Positions 23,210-34,209 of a stretch of DNA of 64,000 nt are shown piece after piece. The notes under the pieces are model-generated. The model saw nothing but the letters and a program-made list of their open reading frames with translations. It did no database searches and had not been told where the DNA came from. The DNA comes from Plantago ovata (lineage: Eukaryota > Streptophyta > Magnoliopsida > Lamiales > Plantaginaceae). The stretch is from contig CM051457.1 of the NCBI GenBank assembly GCA_028274465.1, forward strand, positions 99,013,982-99,077,981, given 5' to 3'. The translations under genes were made by a program, and so were the position numbers. Each line of letters opens with the position of its first letter. Position 1 is the stretch's first letter.

Positions 23210-23680
23210 AATTAACCTGGACGCTTAGTTCGTGCAATTTAGCCAGGTAAATTCTATCCGTGGCGAATTTAGTGATGGATAATTTATCCGTCACTAAACC
23301 TGTTGACCTTTGTAAAAAGAAAAAACCAAAAAAGAAATTGAAAAGATAATAAATAAATTCAAAAAATGAAATTTAGTGACGAGTAGATTTATCTGTGACT
23401 ATTTAGTGACGGATAAATCTATCCGTCGCTAAAAAAATTTACAGATCGCGACATAGTCTTCTTCTTCCCCATTTATTCTCCTTCTCTTCTCTGCTCCAAA
23501 CCGTGTTTCTCCCCCCAAAAACGCAAATTCGAGCATTTCTGCACCAAATGGAGCAATCTTGAATTCTTTTCGAACTTGTTAAAGTAGGAACTCGTGTGGC
23601 CATTCAATTTCGACTCTCCGGGTCAATCTACGGCGAAATTGGTATTTCTTCAAGAACCCTGACTTTTTTAGATTTGGAAA
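23210..23680. mobile_element. CACTA 5' subterminal fragment
   Basis: Repeated, oppositely oriented copies of TTTAGTGACGGATAAAT and ATTTATCCGTC(A/G)CTAAA lie within 250 bp, followed by a CT-rich leader (CTTCTTCTTCCCCATTT). The same order occurs at 31730-32170, 50171 and 51836, where it marks the 5' end of CACTA elements. No clean CACTACAAGAAA end is present. The N gap starts 200 bp downstream, so the rest of the element may lie in it. Confidence 0.6.
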
Positions 23681-23886
23681 TTGTGTGTTATGGCTTGAAT
23701 TAAGTAATATTACGTTATTGTTGTTGAGTAATAGTTTATTCCACACATAATAAGTAGTATATTATGCTTGAATTTGTTAATGTCATTAATTTATAGTGAA
23801 ATTGAATTGGTAATTTCGAAATTCCTATAATTGAAATTGAATTAGGATGTTTGGAAATTTCTATAACTAAGAGCTGAATTGTGTAG

Positions 23887-23986
23887 NNNNNNNNNNNNNN
23901 NNNNNNNNNNNNNNNNNNNNNNNNNNNNNNNNNNNNNNNNNNNNNNNNNNNNNNNNNNNNNNNNNNNNNNNNNNNNNNNNNNNNNN
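23887..23986. other. Assembly gap (100 N)
   Basis: Exactly 100 unknown bases, the conventional placeholder for a gap of unknown size. Frames crossing it are meaningless. Confidence 0.99.
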
Positions 23987-24237
23987 TTTTATGGTTGTAC
24001 TTGGACAAGAAAAGCAGGAACGAGATTACTACCCAAGTGTTGCGCTTCTTTCTGTATATCGAGTCAGTTTAACAGCTCAAACCCAATGTTGAATATTTTA
24101 TTTGACATTAATTAGATTGTTCGTGTCCGTTGGAGATGAAATGATTATCTACAAAGGGTAACTTGCATAGTTGCATGACATAATGTTGCCTCGTCGTCTG
24201 TGAACTCAACAATATAATCTCCCAAACTCCTCATTAA

Positions 24238-24438
24238 CTAGCATGTGCCGACGCGTCCTGATGGTTGAGCTCTGCTTGCTGGTGGTAGTGGCTGCAACTG
24301 GTAATGAAAGCATGGATACACGTTGCACAGAAAAATGCCTGACACAGTGTTGTAAATAAAGATTTCACTTGGAATGACTATAAAACAGAATGCTGAAAGG
24401 CCTGCCGTGGTTGCAGGGACACCCCAATCTTTGCTCAC
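24238..24438 (-). CDS. Unrecognised hydrophobic ORF or exon
   Basis: A 66-codon frame starts SKDWGVPATTAGLSAFCF and continues into a hydrophobic stretch (FIVIPSEIFIYNTVSGIFL) that could be a membrane segment, then a proline-rich tail. It looks more protein-like than its neighbours and could be a terminal exon whose partners lie beyond the gap. I do not recognise it. Confidence 0.2.
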   Translation of the reverse strand: MSKDWGVPATTAGLSAFCFIVIPSEIFIYNTVSGIFLCNVYPCFHYQLQPLPPASRAQPSGRVGTC

Positions 24439-24724
24439 GCCTTAGTATTAGTAGAACATAATCAAATTCCAAACTATGTAATAGAATGTATTACACAATT
24501 ATTATATAAAAATAGATAAATTCCTAGAACATGCGAACCACAGTGGAGTACTTGAAAAAGATAACTGAGAGTTGTACGTAGAACCAGTAAATTAAATCCA
24601 GAATGCAATGCACTAATTAATACTCAAACATGTCCATATTCTATATTAACAGACACACAAATTGTTAAATTGCGAAAGAAGTAACATATTCTGGTTCCGG
24701 ATAGAGAATAGATAGAACAGCCCA

Positions 24725-24979
24725 TCATACCAATCTGTCGGCAGTGCGGATGGTGGAGGTTTCTAACTTCACATGGAGACATAGCCTGTCATTGCCACTC
24801 GTTTTCCTCTTCCTCTTACGTTTTCCTTTTGACATACATTCATTAGCAAGAGCCCCGGGCCGAATAAGGCTTGCAGGAATTCCTTTAGAAGAAAAACACA
24901 AACTTGACCTAAATATGCTTCGAATAGTAATCTCCTTGCTTAGCATTTCATAAACGATCTCATGTGGGATATCTGACAT
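24725..24979 (-). CDS. Short ORF with an F-box-like start
   Basis: The 84-codon frame begins DIPHEIVYEMLSKEITIRSI, similar to the first helices of a plant F-box, which bind Skp1. The expected Trp-containing end of the motif and the substrate-binding repeats are missing, and a basic stretch (KGKRKRKRK) follows. It is either an F-box gene remnant or chance similarity. Confidence 0.25.
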   Translation of the reverse strand: MSDIPHEIVYEMLSKEITIRSIFRSSLCFSSKGIPASLIRPGALANECMSKGKRKRKRKTSGNDRLCLHVKLETSTIRTADRLV

Positions 24980-25414
24980 TCTTTCTTCAGAGAATTTCTC
25001 TACGTGAGCTAGGGTTAACGGAAGTTTATGGTTTCAACATTCTTTCTTGTGCTTGTTTTGTGTGTATATATTGGTGTTACTATATGGATTGGTTGAGAGC
25101 TGAGTTGTGTGTGGATTGGTTACTGTATTATGTATTCTTATTATTACTGTATTACATTTTATCTTTGTTTGTAGCCTTGCGAAGTGATTTTACTTTTTTG
25201 TGCTGAATATGGGATAAGCATTAGATTTAGAGCCCCAGCATGTGCTGTTCAAGAACACTGTCAAGTCACGAGTGTAACTCAGCTTGTCCTCATGTAGTAC
25301 TAGTTCTTGATCTTTAGCAATGCCTGTCTCTCTTTTTAAATGATTCTAATGCTTTATCTTCATTCTTCTCAAACATCAAACAGTTTCTCCTGCATCTTAA
25401 ACCTCTAAAAAACC

Positions 25415-25762
25415 ATGGCACCCTCAATTACCCACCTCATGTACGCACTTGTTGCTACCCTCCTCTTGCTCGCACCAACCTCACGCGCTATAATTGCGTG
25501 CAATGATGTAACAAGCCACATACGCCCTTGTTTTCGCTATATGAAGGCAACAGCCGGTACACCTTCTGCTGCTTGCTGTGCTGGAGTTAAGTCGCTTTCA
25601 ATCAGAGCCACCACAACAGCTGATAAACGAAGAGCTTGCAACTGCTTCAAGATAGCTGCAAAGTCGTTGAAACCCAATGCAGATAGCCTGATAGTGCTTC
25701 CTAAGAAGTGTGGCTTCTCGTTCTCATATGTGTTTACCCCACATATGGATTGCTCAAAGTAA
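25415..25762 (+). CDS. Type I non-specific lipid transfer protein
   Basis: This 115-residue secreted protein starts in a good plant context (AAACCATGGCA). Residues 1-25 form a signal peptide (hydrophobic MYALVATLLLLAPTSRA). The eight-cysteine motif is complete: Cys29, 39, 54, 55, 75, 77, 99 and 113, with spacing C-9-C-14-CC-19-C-1-C-21-C-13-C, exactly type I. Such proteins are four-helix bundles with four disulfides and a lipid tunnel, acting in the cell wall in cuticle assembly, defence or signalling. The frame ends in TAA after Lys115, where many relatives have an intron; the stop overlaps GTAATAAAT, a possible but unneeded donor. AATAAA at 25763 follows the stop directly. Confidence 0.9.
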   Translation: MAPSITHLMYALVATLLLLAPTSRAIIACNDVTSHIRPCFRYMKATAGTPSAACCAGVKSLSIRATTTADKRRACNCFKIAAKSLKPNADSLIVLPKKCGFSFSYVFTPHMDCSK

Positions 25763-25779
25763 TAAATACTTGTTCTTGC

Positions 25780-26330
25780 TGTTTCAGTGATTTTTTCGAC
25801 ATTTAGATAATTAACTATGCGCGCAGATAGCTTGGATATTTACAGTTTCTATATTTTCTTGCAGGATCACCTAAACTATGATGGGTTGAAGTTATGCTGT
25901 GTCCTGTGTTATGTACTTGAGCTTTATTAGATACTAGGGGCTAACCAGTGCAAGTCTCTCTAATCGAGAATATGAGGTCCACACAGGGAGGACATTTACT
26001 GTATTAGAGGGTATATACTTTCACCCTGGTTACGCCCTAGCATCTAAAAGACTACTGCTGTATGTGTTTTTGCCTGGAGTGTTGTTTTTCCACTCCATAG
26101 TTTTCCATTACTGTCTCAAGTATTAGAAGCAAGTATTTACTACTTTCTGTTGAATAGAAATAAGAATATGCATCCATGGATGTCATTCATGCAATCCCAC
26201 AATTGTTACAGTTGAAGTTAAAAAACATTCTTTAAACTAGACCAATACAAAACATACCTTACCAGGAAGAATCAGAGAGTACAATTTTACACATTTCAGC
26301 AAGTATTTCAATCTCAGACACCAATCAATG
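25780..26330. other. Convergent 3' flanks of the LTP and HEXO genes
   Basis: No coding region is seen. The two genes are convergent, and their 3' UTRs probably occupy most of this interval. Confidence 0.5.
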
Positions 26331-26334
26331 ACTA

Positions 26335-29300
26335 TCAGTTTTCTAAAATGAATGAATGAACAGTATTACACATGCCTGGATTCCTGATGCACCAAAGCGG
26401 CTGAATAGGTTCAGCTCCGATCCCACGAGCCACCATTAGATATCTCCACTGGTTCAGCCTATCTGTAGCCTCTGCATATCTCTTGTTCCCCGTCTCATCT
26501 CTATTCCCAGACCATAAGGCTTCGGCCATAGCTGATGTTCTAGGCCATATCCGAGAATCCAGGACAGTTCCATCTGCTTGTTCTGACCATAACGCTACCT
26601 CACCTCCCAAAACAAGCTTCGACTGCTCCACTGTCAAGTTGTACGTTATATCGTAGTTGTAAATAGTTTGCCAGTTTTTAAACGGTCCGCACCATGACCC
26701 GCCATTCTTTGTGTCCACAAAACCAGGTGGTTGGTTGAACTCACTGTTGTTTCCAACAAAATCTCCATGCCCACAATCCAAGTAGTAGAAATCTGAAGAT
26801 GAGACGATTGCACGGTAACCAGACTCAACGATCCTTTTGGTGTTGTTAGGCCCGTTGTTCCATGTTTGGAGAATGACGTGTTCTTTCGGAAGAAGTGAAG
26901 CATTCACCTGAATAGTTGCATCCAACAGAACGTCTTCCCAGTATACAACTGTTCGGTTTAGAGACAGGATATGAGGTAAGGTGGAATTAATAAATATCTC
27001 AAGGATTTGGCTAAGTGTTCCATTGTTAGCTAGAAAATTTTGAATAGTTGGGTCAGTTTCCCAGCACTTTGGGGTGACTTCATCAGCTCCTGCGTGATAA
27101 AGTTCGTCTGGAAACATGCCAATAACATCGCGGACTACGTTGTTCACAACCTCGTAGGTTTTGGGATTCAAGGGGTTCAGTTGTCCTGTCCCTGGCTCAG
27201 CTGCCAAGCGATCCTCCCATTCAGCTTCGGCAGGCCACCAGAACATGTTTGCGCAAGTGATGATCTCAGGGTACGCTTCAGCCCATGACCCTGTATGAGC
27301 TGCAAAAATGCAAATCAAAAGTTTTAAATTCAGAACCTCTTACTACAATCTTGGCCATTATAACTCGAAAACGTCTGAAGATAATTGAATCAACAAGTTG
27401 AAACCAGTTTCATTTTCTTCATTTATTAGCATTTAGCATACAATCTCTCTTGCTTATAGATTCTTTGGCTTCTCCAAAGCACAGCAATCTTGATTTCCCA
27501 GTTACATTGTTCCTATTAAGTGCAAGGTCCAGTTTGATACAAAACATAAACAAAATGGAGCAAATTGCATTTTTGGTCCCTTAGTTCATGTCCCTTCATG
27601 GATTTAGTCCTTATGTTTTAAATTTTTGCACATTTAGTCCTTTATACATAAAATACATCAGATTATAAGCTAACCTTTGGCAGTGGGTTACGCTAACGTT
27701 TTTCCTAGCACCCTGACGCCGTACCACTTGTGTTAACATAAGCACTATTTCGCGTCTAGCTAAATTCCCTAGGCTCGACCAAACTCTTGGACTAGCCCAC
27801 TGTATTATTCGCAAACTCTTATACATTATAAGTGGAAGAAGGAAAAACAAGGTAGAATCCAAATGGGATGACAATTGACAAGGACTAAAGATATTTTTAA
27901 AGAAACTGGACCATACAGAAAAGAAAGTTAGTGGCATAGCAATTCCTCTGGAAAAATGAGAGTTACAATATACTGTAAACAAAGCCGTCCTGTACACAAC
28001 GAGAACCCTGCCGTTGTCAATAACAAACACATAATAACATGACCTAATGGGCATTTGATTAATATTAATAGGGTATCTCTCTGACTAATGGTATTTTACT
28101 TCATACAGGACAAAAAATGCTAGATTCAGTCTACCACTTAATAAAGAAGGTTGAATATACCCCTGCAGGAAATGTTTTCCTAGTGGTCCACGTCCAATAT
28201 TAAATAAGTTAAAATGAAGTTCGGGTTTATCATTTTCTAGTATCATTTGACAGTGGTCCACCTTCTAACATCAAATAAGTTCAAATTAACTTTCTTTCAC
28301 CGGCTTATCAATTTCTATCATATGTCCCCATCTAAAGTTAATCGAGGACTTGTAACTTATATCTCCTCCAAAATTTTTATAATTTTCCACTTTATTTTAT
28401 TTACTTTTCGATATTCAGTCTCAAATTAATAATAACTTGTTGCAAAAATTCTAATTTTAAAAATTATATTATTAAAGTATACTTCTTACATTTGTATAAT
28501 ATAAATTTTAAAATTAATTTTTTCATAATAAAATGACCAAACATTAAGAAAAAGTCAATAAAATAAAAATAAATTGGGAAACTATTTTATTTGGGCTAAA
28601 CTAGTCATTTCACTTTCTAGTGTAAAATTCCATGCACAGTTTCAGATTTTTTACGTTGAATATCTACTGAAATGACAAACTTACCAGGCATATCAATCTC
28701 GGGGACAACTCTAACCCCAAACTCCATCCCATACTCCACCAGCGCCGCCACGTCAGCCGCCGTATAAACCATGCTGGCCCCATACGCCCCTTTCCTCGAC
28801 AACTCGGGCTCGGACTCCACCACAATCGGGAACGAGTGCGAGTCCGTGACATGCCAATGGAACACATTCATCTTATTCATACTCATCGCCTTGATCAACT
28901 TCTTCAAATCCGCCACGTCATAGTAGTTCCTGGCCGTGTCCAGCATTACGCCCCTGTGCGCAAACAGGGGCCAGTCCGCCACGTGGACTCCACTCGCCGC
29001 CACCGGGGGCCACCCGTACACCAGCTGCGAGAACGACTCCAGCCCTCGCATCGCGCCCCATGGAGTTTCGGCGGTGAGGGTGGCGGCGCCGCCGGTGGAG
29101 GGGATGGTGAGGGTGTAGGACTCGTTGGTGAGGTGGGTGAGTGGGGCGGAGGGGGAGGAGATGGTGAGGGTGAGGGTGGTGAGTGGGGTGGCGGTGAGGG
29201 GGAGGGTGGGGTTGGTGATCGGGTGGTTGGGGAAGGTGGTGATTTGGTTGTGGTAGCGGTGGATTGCGGCGGAGAGGTGCGGAGTGGTGGTGGTGGTGGT

Positions 29301-29459
29301 GATTGTGAAGTTTGGGGAGAGGGGAGTGGATTGTGGGCTGGGCCAGAGGAGTGTGGTGGGCTTGGGCCAGATGTTGATTGGGTAGGATGTGGCTGAGGAT
29401 GATGATGATCGGCCCAGTGTTGTGAGAAGAATTGTGATGAAGAAGAAAAGTTGAGCCAT
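26335..29459 (-). CDS. HEXO2: Beta-hexosaminidase 2 (GH20)
   Basis: Two exons, 29459-28685 and 27299-26335, join in phase at a GT-AG intron to give 579 residues, the normal HEXO2 length. Residues 1-20 form a signal peptide. The N-terminal GH20b-like domain is rich in Thr and Pro, and the catalytic barrel starts near residue 160 ([13 protein letters not shown]). The catalytic pair Asp331-Glu332 sits in HAGADEV. The substrate pocket shows [42 protein letters not shown] and [13 protein letters not shown]. The enzyme removes terminal GlcNAc from N-glycans through a substrate-assisted mechanism; the Arabidopsis homolog acts at the cell surface. Exon 1 is far GC-richer than exon 2. The splice junction creates P-A-H-T-G where many family members have P-G-H. 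No break is visible. Confidence 0.93.
27560..28440. repeat. Repeat-like material in the HEXO2 intron
   Basis: The 1.4-kb intron includes a stretch starting GCATTTTTGGTCCCTTAG (27567), a common plant transposon end, and a diverged duplication of an AGTGGTCCAC block (28180 and 28252). Boundaries cannot be defined. Confidence 0.3.
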
Positions 29460-29559
29460 TTTTATTTTTTATTTTTTAAATTGAGAATTTGATATGTGGG
29501 AATGTTGAGTGAGTGGGTGAGTGATGTTTGTGGATGACAAGTGAAATAGTTGTGGGAGT

Positions 29560-29580
29560 GTGGGGTAGTATTTAAAGAAG
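29560..29580 (-). promoter_or_regulatory. Possible TATA element of HEXO2
   Basis: On the minus strand TTTAAATAC lies about 110 bases before the HEXO2 ATG, a plausible distance for a core promoter with a short 5' UTR. The match is imperfect. Confidence 0.35.
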
Positions 29581-30100
29581 AGAGCCTTGGTGATTAAAAT
29601 CGGATAGGGTGGTTTGCAACTTTTAAATGCACTTATTATTATCAAGGAGGTTTTGTTAATTATAAACTTTTCTTTTCTTTTTTAACATATGAACGGCAGT
29701 CTTACAAGTGTTTTTTAACATACAGTACGTTACAATTTAGGTGTTTACGGATAAACTACACAAGTTCACACGATAGACTATAACAAATGTAAAAAGAGTT
29801 AACCGCAGAAGAGCGATAGTTCCTGATCCGAAACGGTATAATCAGAAATGAATTAAATTAAAATCTTAAAACTAGGATTTTAATCCATGTGGCTAATGTA
29901 TATATAATAAAAGTCACCGTTGGTAAATATTAATATTGTTCCTCTTATTTAACCAACTAATTGTACAAAATTTGAAGTAATTAACTTGAAAACAATCAAT
30001 AAAAGAAACACTATTTGATTAATTTGAAATGATTAATTTGAAGAGACTGCATTGCAGTCTATGTTCGATAACTTTGAAGAGACGGCACTCGACATAACTT
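29581..30100. other. Upstream region of HEXO2, no gene
   Basis: AT-rich DNA with no recognisable coding region; it likely contains the HEXO2 promoter. Confidence 0.4.
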
Positions 30101-30109
30101 AATTTTGTA

Positions 30110-30357
30110 CCCCTCCCAGAAAACATTATCCATTTTAACTTTTTTTATCAATAGTTTTCGACTTTAACTATAAATTACTCTTTAATTGTGATGGTAAAAT
30201 ATATAACAAAATTATATTATGAAACTTTACTTCCTAAATTTTCATTATATAATTTTGTTATATATTTTACCATTATAATTTAAGAGTAATTTGTAGTCAA
30301 AGTCAAAATCTGTCGAAAAAAAGTCAAAACGAATAAAAATTTTTGGGCAGGAGATAG
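30110..30357. mobile_element. Stowaway-like MITE, diverged
   Basis: 248 bp flanked by TA on both sides, with ends CCCCTCCCAGAAAAC and TTTTTGGGCAGGAGATAG that pair imperfectly. The interior matches the 18810 copy in design (ACTATAAATTACTC and its inverse GAGTAATTTGTAGTC). It is older than the EML intron copy. Confidence 0.7.
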
Positions 30358-30949
30358 TACTCTTTTTTTAAAACTTAAATGGCAAAAAGTATGAAACTTC
30401 ATTCGCAGGCCGTAATGACGAGTGCCATAATTTTGTTTGTTTGGCATTTGGAACATGTGTTGTTGGGACATATATCAATATTTCTTGTACTGAATAGCCA
30501 TATATTTTATCGTTAATTAAGCTCATATGGTGTCATGTGTCCAAATGGCCTACTATTAATCTTCAAATCATTGTTAAGGGTTAAATATATTTAGCTTGTT
30601 TTGAAGGTTTCATTAATTACTAGCTAGTGTATGTTTGTGGTTTTGACTTGGTGTAAGGTATGACTTTTAAATGGTTTACATATAATTTTAAATATATTTT
30701 AGAAATTCAACCTCTTCTTTCCACTGCGTTCTAGGAAAAGACAATTTTCACTTGACAAGCTCAAGATTGTCCCAGTAATACATAGCACTCCAACAAAGCA
30801 CATAATTTGTAGATGTAACCTGTAATCATCTCACAACAGATTGCTGTTTTGATCATTGACGAAACATTAATCAACAGTCAAGATTATATCATGATGAACG
30901 GTGGAGATCAAGTGAGTCACTTAGAAGGTACTACCGTATTTATTTATTA

Positions 30950-31193
30950 CTCATCCGTCTCAGTCATTTTTTTATGTTTGTTTTTGTTGACTTTTTAGTG
31001 CTCTGTTTGACCTCCATTTACTCCTAAACTATGATAAAATTTAATTTTTGAAAGTATATTAATATGGTATCTCTACTTTCATTATATGATTTTATTAATT
31101 ATTTTTCGATAAGATTTATGATTTATTAGAGATCAAATTACACTTCAAAAAGTCAACAAAACAAAAGTAAAGAATTCATTGGAATGTAAGGAG
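30950..31193. mobile_element. Stowaway-like MITE, diverged
   Basis: About 244 bp flanked by TA, starting CTCATCCGTCTCAGTC and ending GGAATGTAAGGAG. The interior again has a GTTGACTTTTT block and its inverse AAAAAGTCAAC near the other end. It lies 600 bp from the previous copy in the HEXO2 upstream region. Confidence 0.65.
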
Positions 31194-31199
31194 TAGAAT

Positions 31200-31725
31200 A
31201 AAAACGTATCTCTGAACTGCTTTCCCGCCTAATATTAGATACCTAGTTGATTACTTGAAATAGTTAATTAGCTTATATTCCTCCGCATCACAAAAACAAA
31301 CACACACATCATCCTATCCTATAGAGAGAAACATTACAAATTTACAATTCAATAGAGGTAGAAACATTGAGATTAAAAGTGACAGAATACTGAAATCTAT
31401 GTCAATCTCAAGGAGATCGATCGATCTGGTAAATTGTATTCTAATCTTGTTAGTGGAACATTCACCATCTTCCCGTGGGTGGAAGCTTAATTATTCAAGC
31501 TTGAACCACGTTAAATTGATGTGTATTTGTTTGATTGATTGGAGTTATGGTTCATCGAAAGCTGCATTGGGGTAAGTTTCTATAGATCATGATTTCTTTT
31601 AACAGTATTTACATAAGAACTTAAGTAAAACAAAAAACTATATATTGGTATAAAAAATCATAAGAGATCGAAATAAGAAATAAAGTTGCACAACATAACC
31701 TGAATCCATAAAATACCAATGGATA
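31200..31725. other. No gene recognised
   Basis: AT-rich DNA with no coding signal. Confidence 0.4.
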
Positions 31726-31729
31726 GCTT

Positions 31730-32170
31730 CCATTTAGTGACGGATAGTGGCGAACTGCACTTTACGCTCAGTTCGTCCCTTGGACGTCCCAATCTGGCCA
31801 CTATTTAGCGACGCATTTGTCGCTAAATCCGTTGAATTTTCTTTTTTAAGAAAATGGAAAAATTAACCCATCCATCACAAAATAGAGACGGAATAGGCCG
31901 ATCCGTCGCTAAATGTTCTATACAAACGCGATTCAAACCTTCTTCTTCCCCATTTTCTTCTCTGTCCATCATCTTCTTTAACTCAGAAAAATTTTCCCCA
32001 AATTTCAGACTTAAACATTTCTCAACCAAATAGTACAATTTTGGACTCTTTTTGAAACTTGTGGAGCAAGGAACACGGTCGGCCATTCAATTTCATCCCT
32101 CCTTGGACCATTTATTCCGAAATTGAAGTTAATTCGCAAAAATCCTAACTTTCTAAAATTTAGTAATTTT
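31730..32170. mobile_element. CACTA 5' subterminal fragment
   Basis: TTTAGTGACGGATAG, a CTGCACTTTACGCTCAGTTCG block and inverted CCGTCGCTAAATG repeats are followed by a CT-rich leader (CCTTCTTCTTCCCCATTTTC) and a CGGCCATTCAATTTC block shared with 23590-23620. This is the same CACTA subfamily as the fragment at 23210; the rest of the element is not present here. Confidence 0.6.
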
Positions 32171-32270
32171 CAATTAATTTGAGCAGTTCTTTCCTACTAG
32201 CTTGGATGTTGTACAATGAAGTATTGATTTATGCTTGAGCTTGGTAATTTGATAGTATTAACAACATCAA

Positions 32271-32625
32271 AGCTGCATCTTGTAAACAAAAATAAATTAT
32301 AGCTGCATCTTGTAAACAAAAATAAATTATTTTTTTAACAATATAGTAGATGTTTTTCTTAATAATATCATAATCTTTTCTATAGTTTTTCTTAACAACA
32401 TAGAACGATATATATTTAAGTTGAAATATACTATCTATATGCATAACAATTTGTGATTTTGAAAATAGCTAGCTAAAGTTCAAAGCCAAAAACTAACTGA
32501 AAAAGTTTCACCACAACTTCTTGAAATTAGTACATGGTCCATTCAATTTGATTCTAAGTTTTCACCACAACTTCGTGAAATTAGTATGTACGTAGTCCAT
32601 TCAATTTCATATTCTATTTAATTAT
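32271..32625. repeat. Two short local duplications
   Basis: A 30-bp unit beginning AGCTGCATCTTGTAAAC occurs twice in a row near 32271-32331. A diverged unit beginning TTCACCACAACTTC (32507 and 32563) repeats with a spacing of about 56 bp. Confidence 0.65.
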
Positions 32626-33245
32626 TATTGAAATATATTTGGTCAACACATAAGTAAAATTTTGCGTTTATATATAAGTATTCATATAATTTAAATGAAC
32701 CTGTAATGGATACAAATCTAAGGCAAGGTTATGAAATTAAATTTTCAAAAATATTGTGACTAATATTATATTCATATTGCAAATTTTAAAATATTAAAAT
32801 AAGATTATAATAACCTATGCCCTTATGATTTATTCCATTAAATTCAAAATAAGGTAGAAATTTTGGTTAAAGTTGTTTTAATTTTTTTAACTTTTCGAAG
32901 GAAACTTTAATTTTTATTTCAAAGAAATAAATAGATACTTGCAATACAAATATACAATTGCATCAAGGAAAAAAAATTAATTCCCTATAACTTTTTTTTC
33001 AAAGTCTTTTGAGATATTGTGTATTTATATGTAAATTAAAACATAGTTTGTGCTATAATTTTATAACAGATAAATATAATATTAAGTAAAATGTATTGTT
33101 TTTCATAGAAAACATCAATATTTTTAATTAAATACATTAAATATATTTTCACATTTCGTTAAATCATATTTAATGATACTCAATACAGTTTTTTCTCCTT
33201 CTCTTTTAACATCATTGTAATATGCCTTCCTTTTTAAACTTTAGA

Positions 33246-33268
33246 ATATATATATATGTATGCATATA

Positions 33269-33329
<61 letters not shown>

Positions 33330-33364
33330 CTATATGTATATATGTATGTATATATATATGTATG

Positions 33365-33442
<78 letters not shown>

Positions 33443-33480
33443 TATATATATATATCTATATATAGATATATATATATATA
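33246..33480. repeat. (TA)n/(TATG)n microsatellite
   Basis: About 235 bp of alternating TA with interspersed TATG units. Frames through it encode only Tyr/Ile/Met repeats and are not genes. Confidence 0.95.
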
Positions 33481-33485
33481 GGAAC

Positions 33486-34205
33486 AAAGCTAATAGACCT
33501 GGCCATTTCATGATAAGCCCCATTGTGATGCATAAGCCAACAGGATCCAATACCATTCTCAGGCACAAAGATACTGACATGTTTAAGTCCTTGGTATGTT
33601 CCAAAAATATTATACATCCTAAACAAGAAGTTCAAAAAAAAAATCCATCAATGCATATCCCAAAATATATTCCACAAAATATAAGTCTCATGTCTCCAAA
33701 CGATAAGACTAGCAAGCTTACCTCCATGAAGCCCAATTCGTACATTTCCAGAAATAGACCAAACCCATGGTCCCTGCGCAAGGATGACACGCACAAATCG
33801 AGTAATAGTCCAAAGAGAAATGCTTCCAATATTCCTACGGGACCTAATTTTTCTAGGTTGCCTGTTCAAAAATCTATAATTGCATGTTTGGTTGAGAAAA
33901 CTCATCATGGACGCAGTGCATATGAGTCAGATACAGAGTTACCCAAATGGTCGAAAACAAGGAAGAGAACTTCTACTGAAAAATCCATTCCCAGTCTAAA
34001 GTCTCACATATCTGAAAATCGAGTGGATCTTCTCCCACTAAAGAAACGAATCTTACGCTCTGGAGAAGAAACCCAGAAAGGGAGTGCTTGTACCATGCAT
34101 GAGTGCAAATTTTGCCACTCGGTCTTCACCACGGCAAGTCCATCATATAGAAAGGAAGGAGCCAGAGAACAAGCAAAATGGGAACATGGGTTGAATGCAA
34201 AATGA
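33486..34205 (+). CDS. Unrecognised 240-codon open frame, lysine/serine-rich
   Basis: A stop-free frame runs from the TA microsatellite to a TGA at 34203-34205. The product is basic and Ser/Lys/Pro-rich ([40 protein letters not shown]) and ends with a Cys pair, [15 protein letters not shown], which resembles half of a C2H2 zinc finger; the two histidines are not clearly in place. No start codon is fixed, since the only upstream Met codons are in or before the microsatellite. In AT-rich DNA such an open length is unlikely by chance, so it may be an internal exon or a captured gene fragment. I do not know its function. Confidence 0.4.
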   Translation, partial: KANRPGHFMISPIVMHKPTGSNTILRHKDTDMFKSLVCSKNIIHPKQEVQKKNPSMHIPKYIPQNISLMSPNDKTSKLTSMKPNSYISRNRPNPWSLRKDDTHKSSNSPKRNASNIPTGPNFSRLPVQKSIIACLVEKTHHGRSAYESDTELPKWSKTRKRTSTEKSIPSLKSHISENRVDLLPLKKRILRSGEETQKGSACTMHECKFCHSVFTTASPSYRKEGAREQAKWEHGLNAK

Positions 34206-34209
34206 TTTT

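Noticed and set aside
26646..27288. Frames at 26646-26903 (minus) and 27040-27288 (plus)
   Set aside because: Both lie in wrong frames of HEXO2 exon 2.
27611..28054. 147-codon minus frame in the HEXO2 intron
   Set aside because: No family resemblance, repeat-like DNA and wholly intronic.
28836..29396. 186-codon plus-strand frame with Gly/Glu-rich product
   Set aside because: It is the antisense shadow of the GC-rich exon 1 of HEXO2.
33222..33604. Long Tyr/Ile-rich frames on both strands
   Set aside because: They are translations of the TA/TATG microsatellite and not genes.
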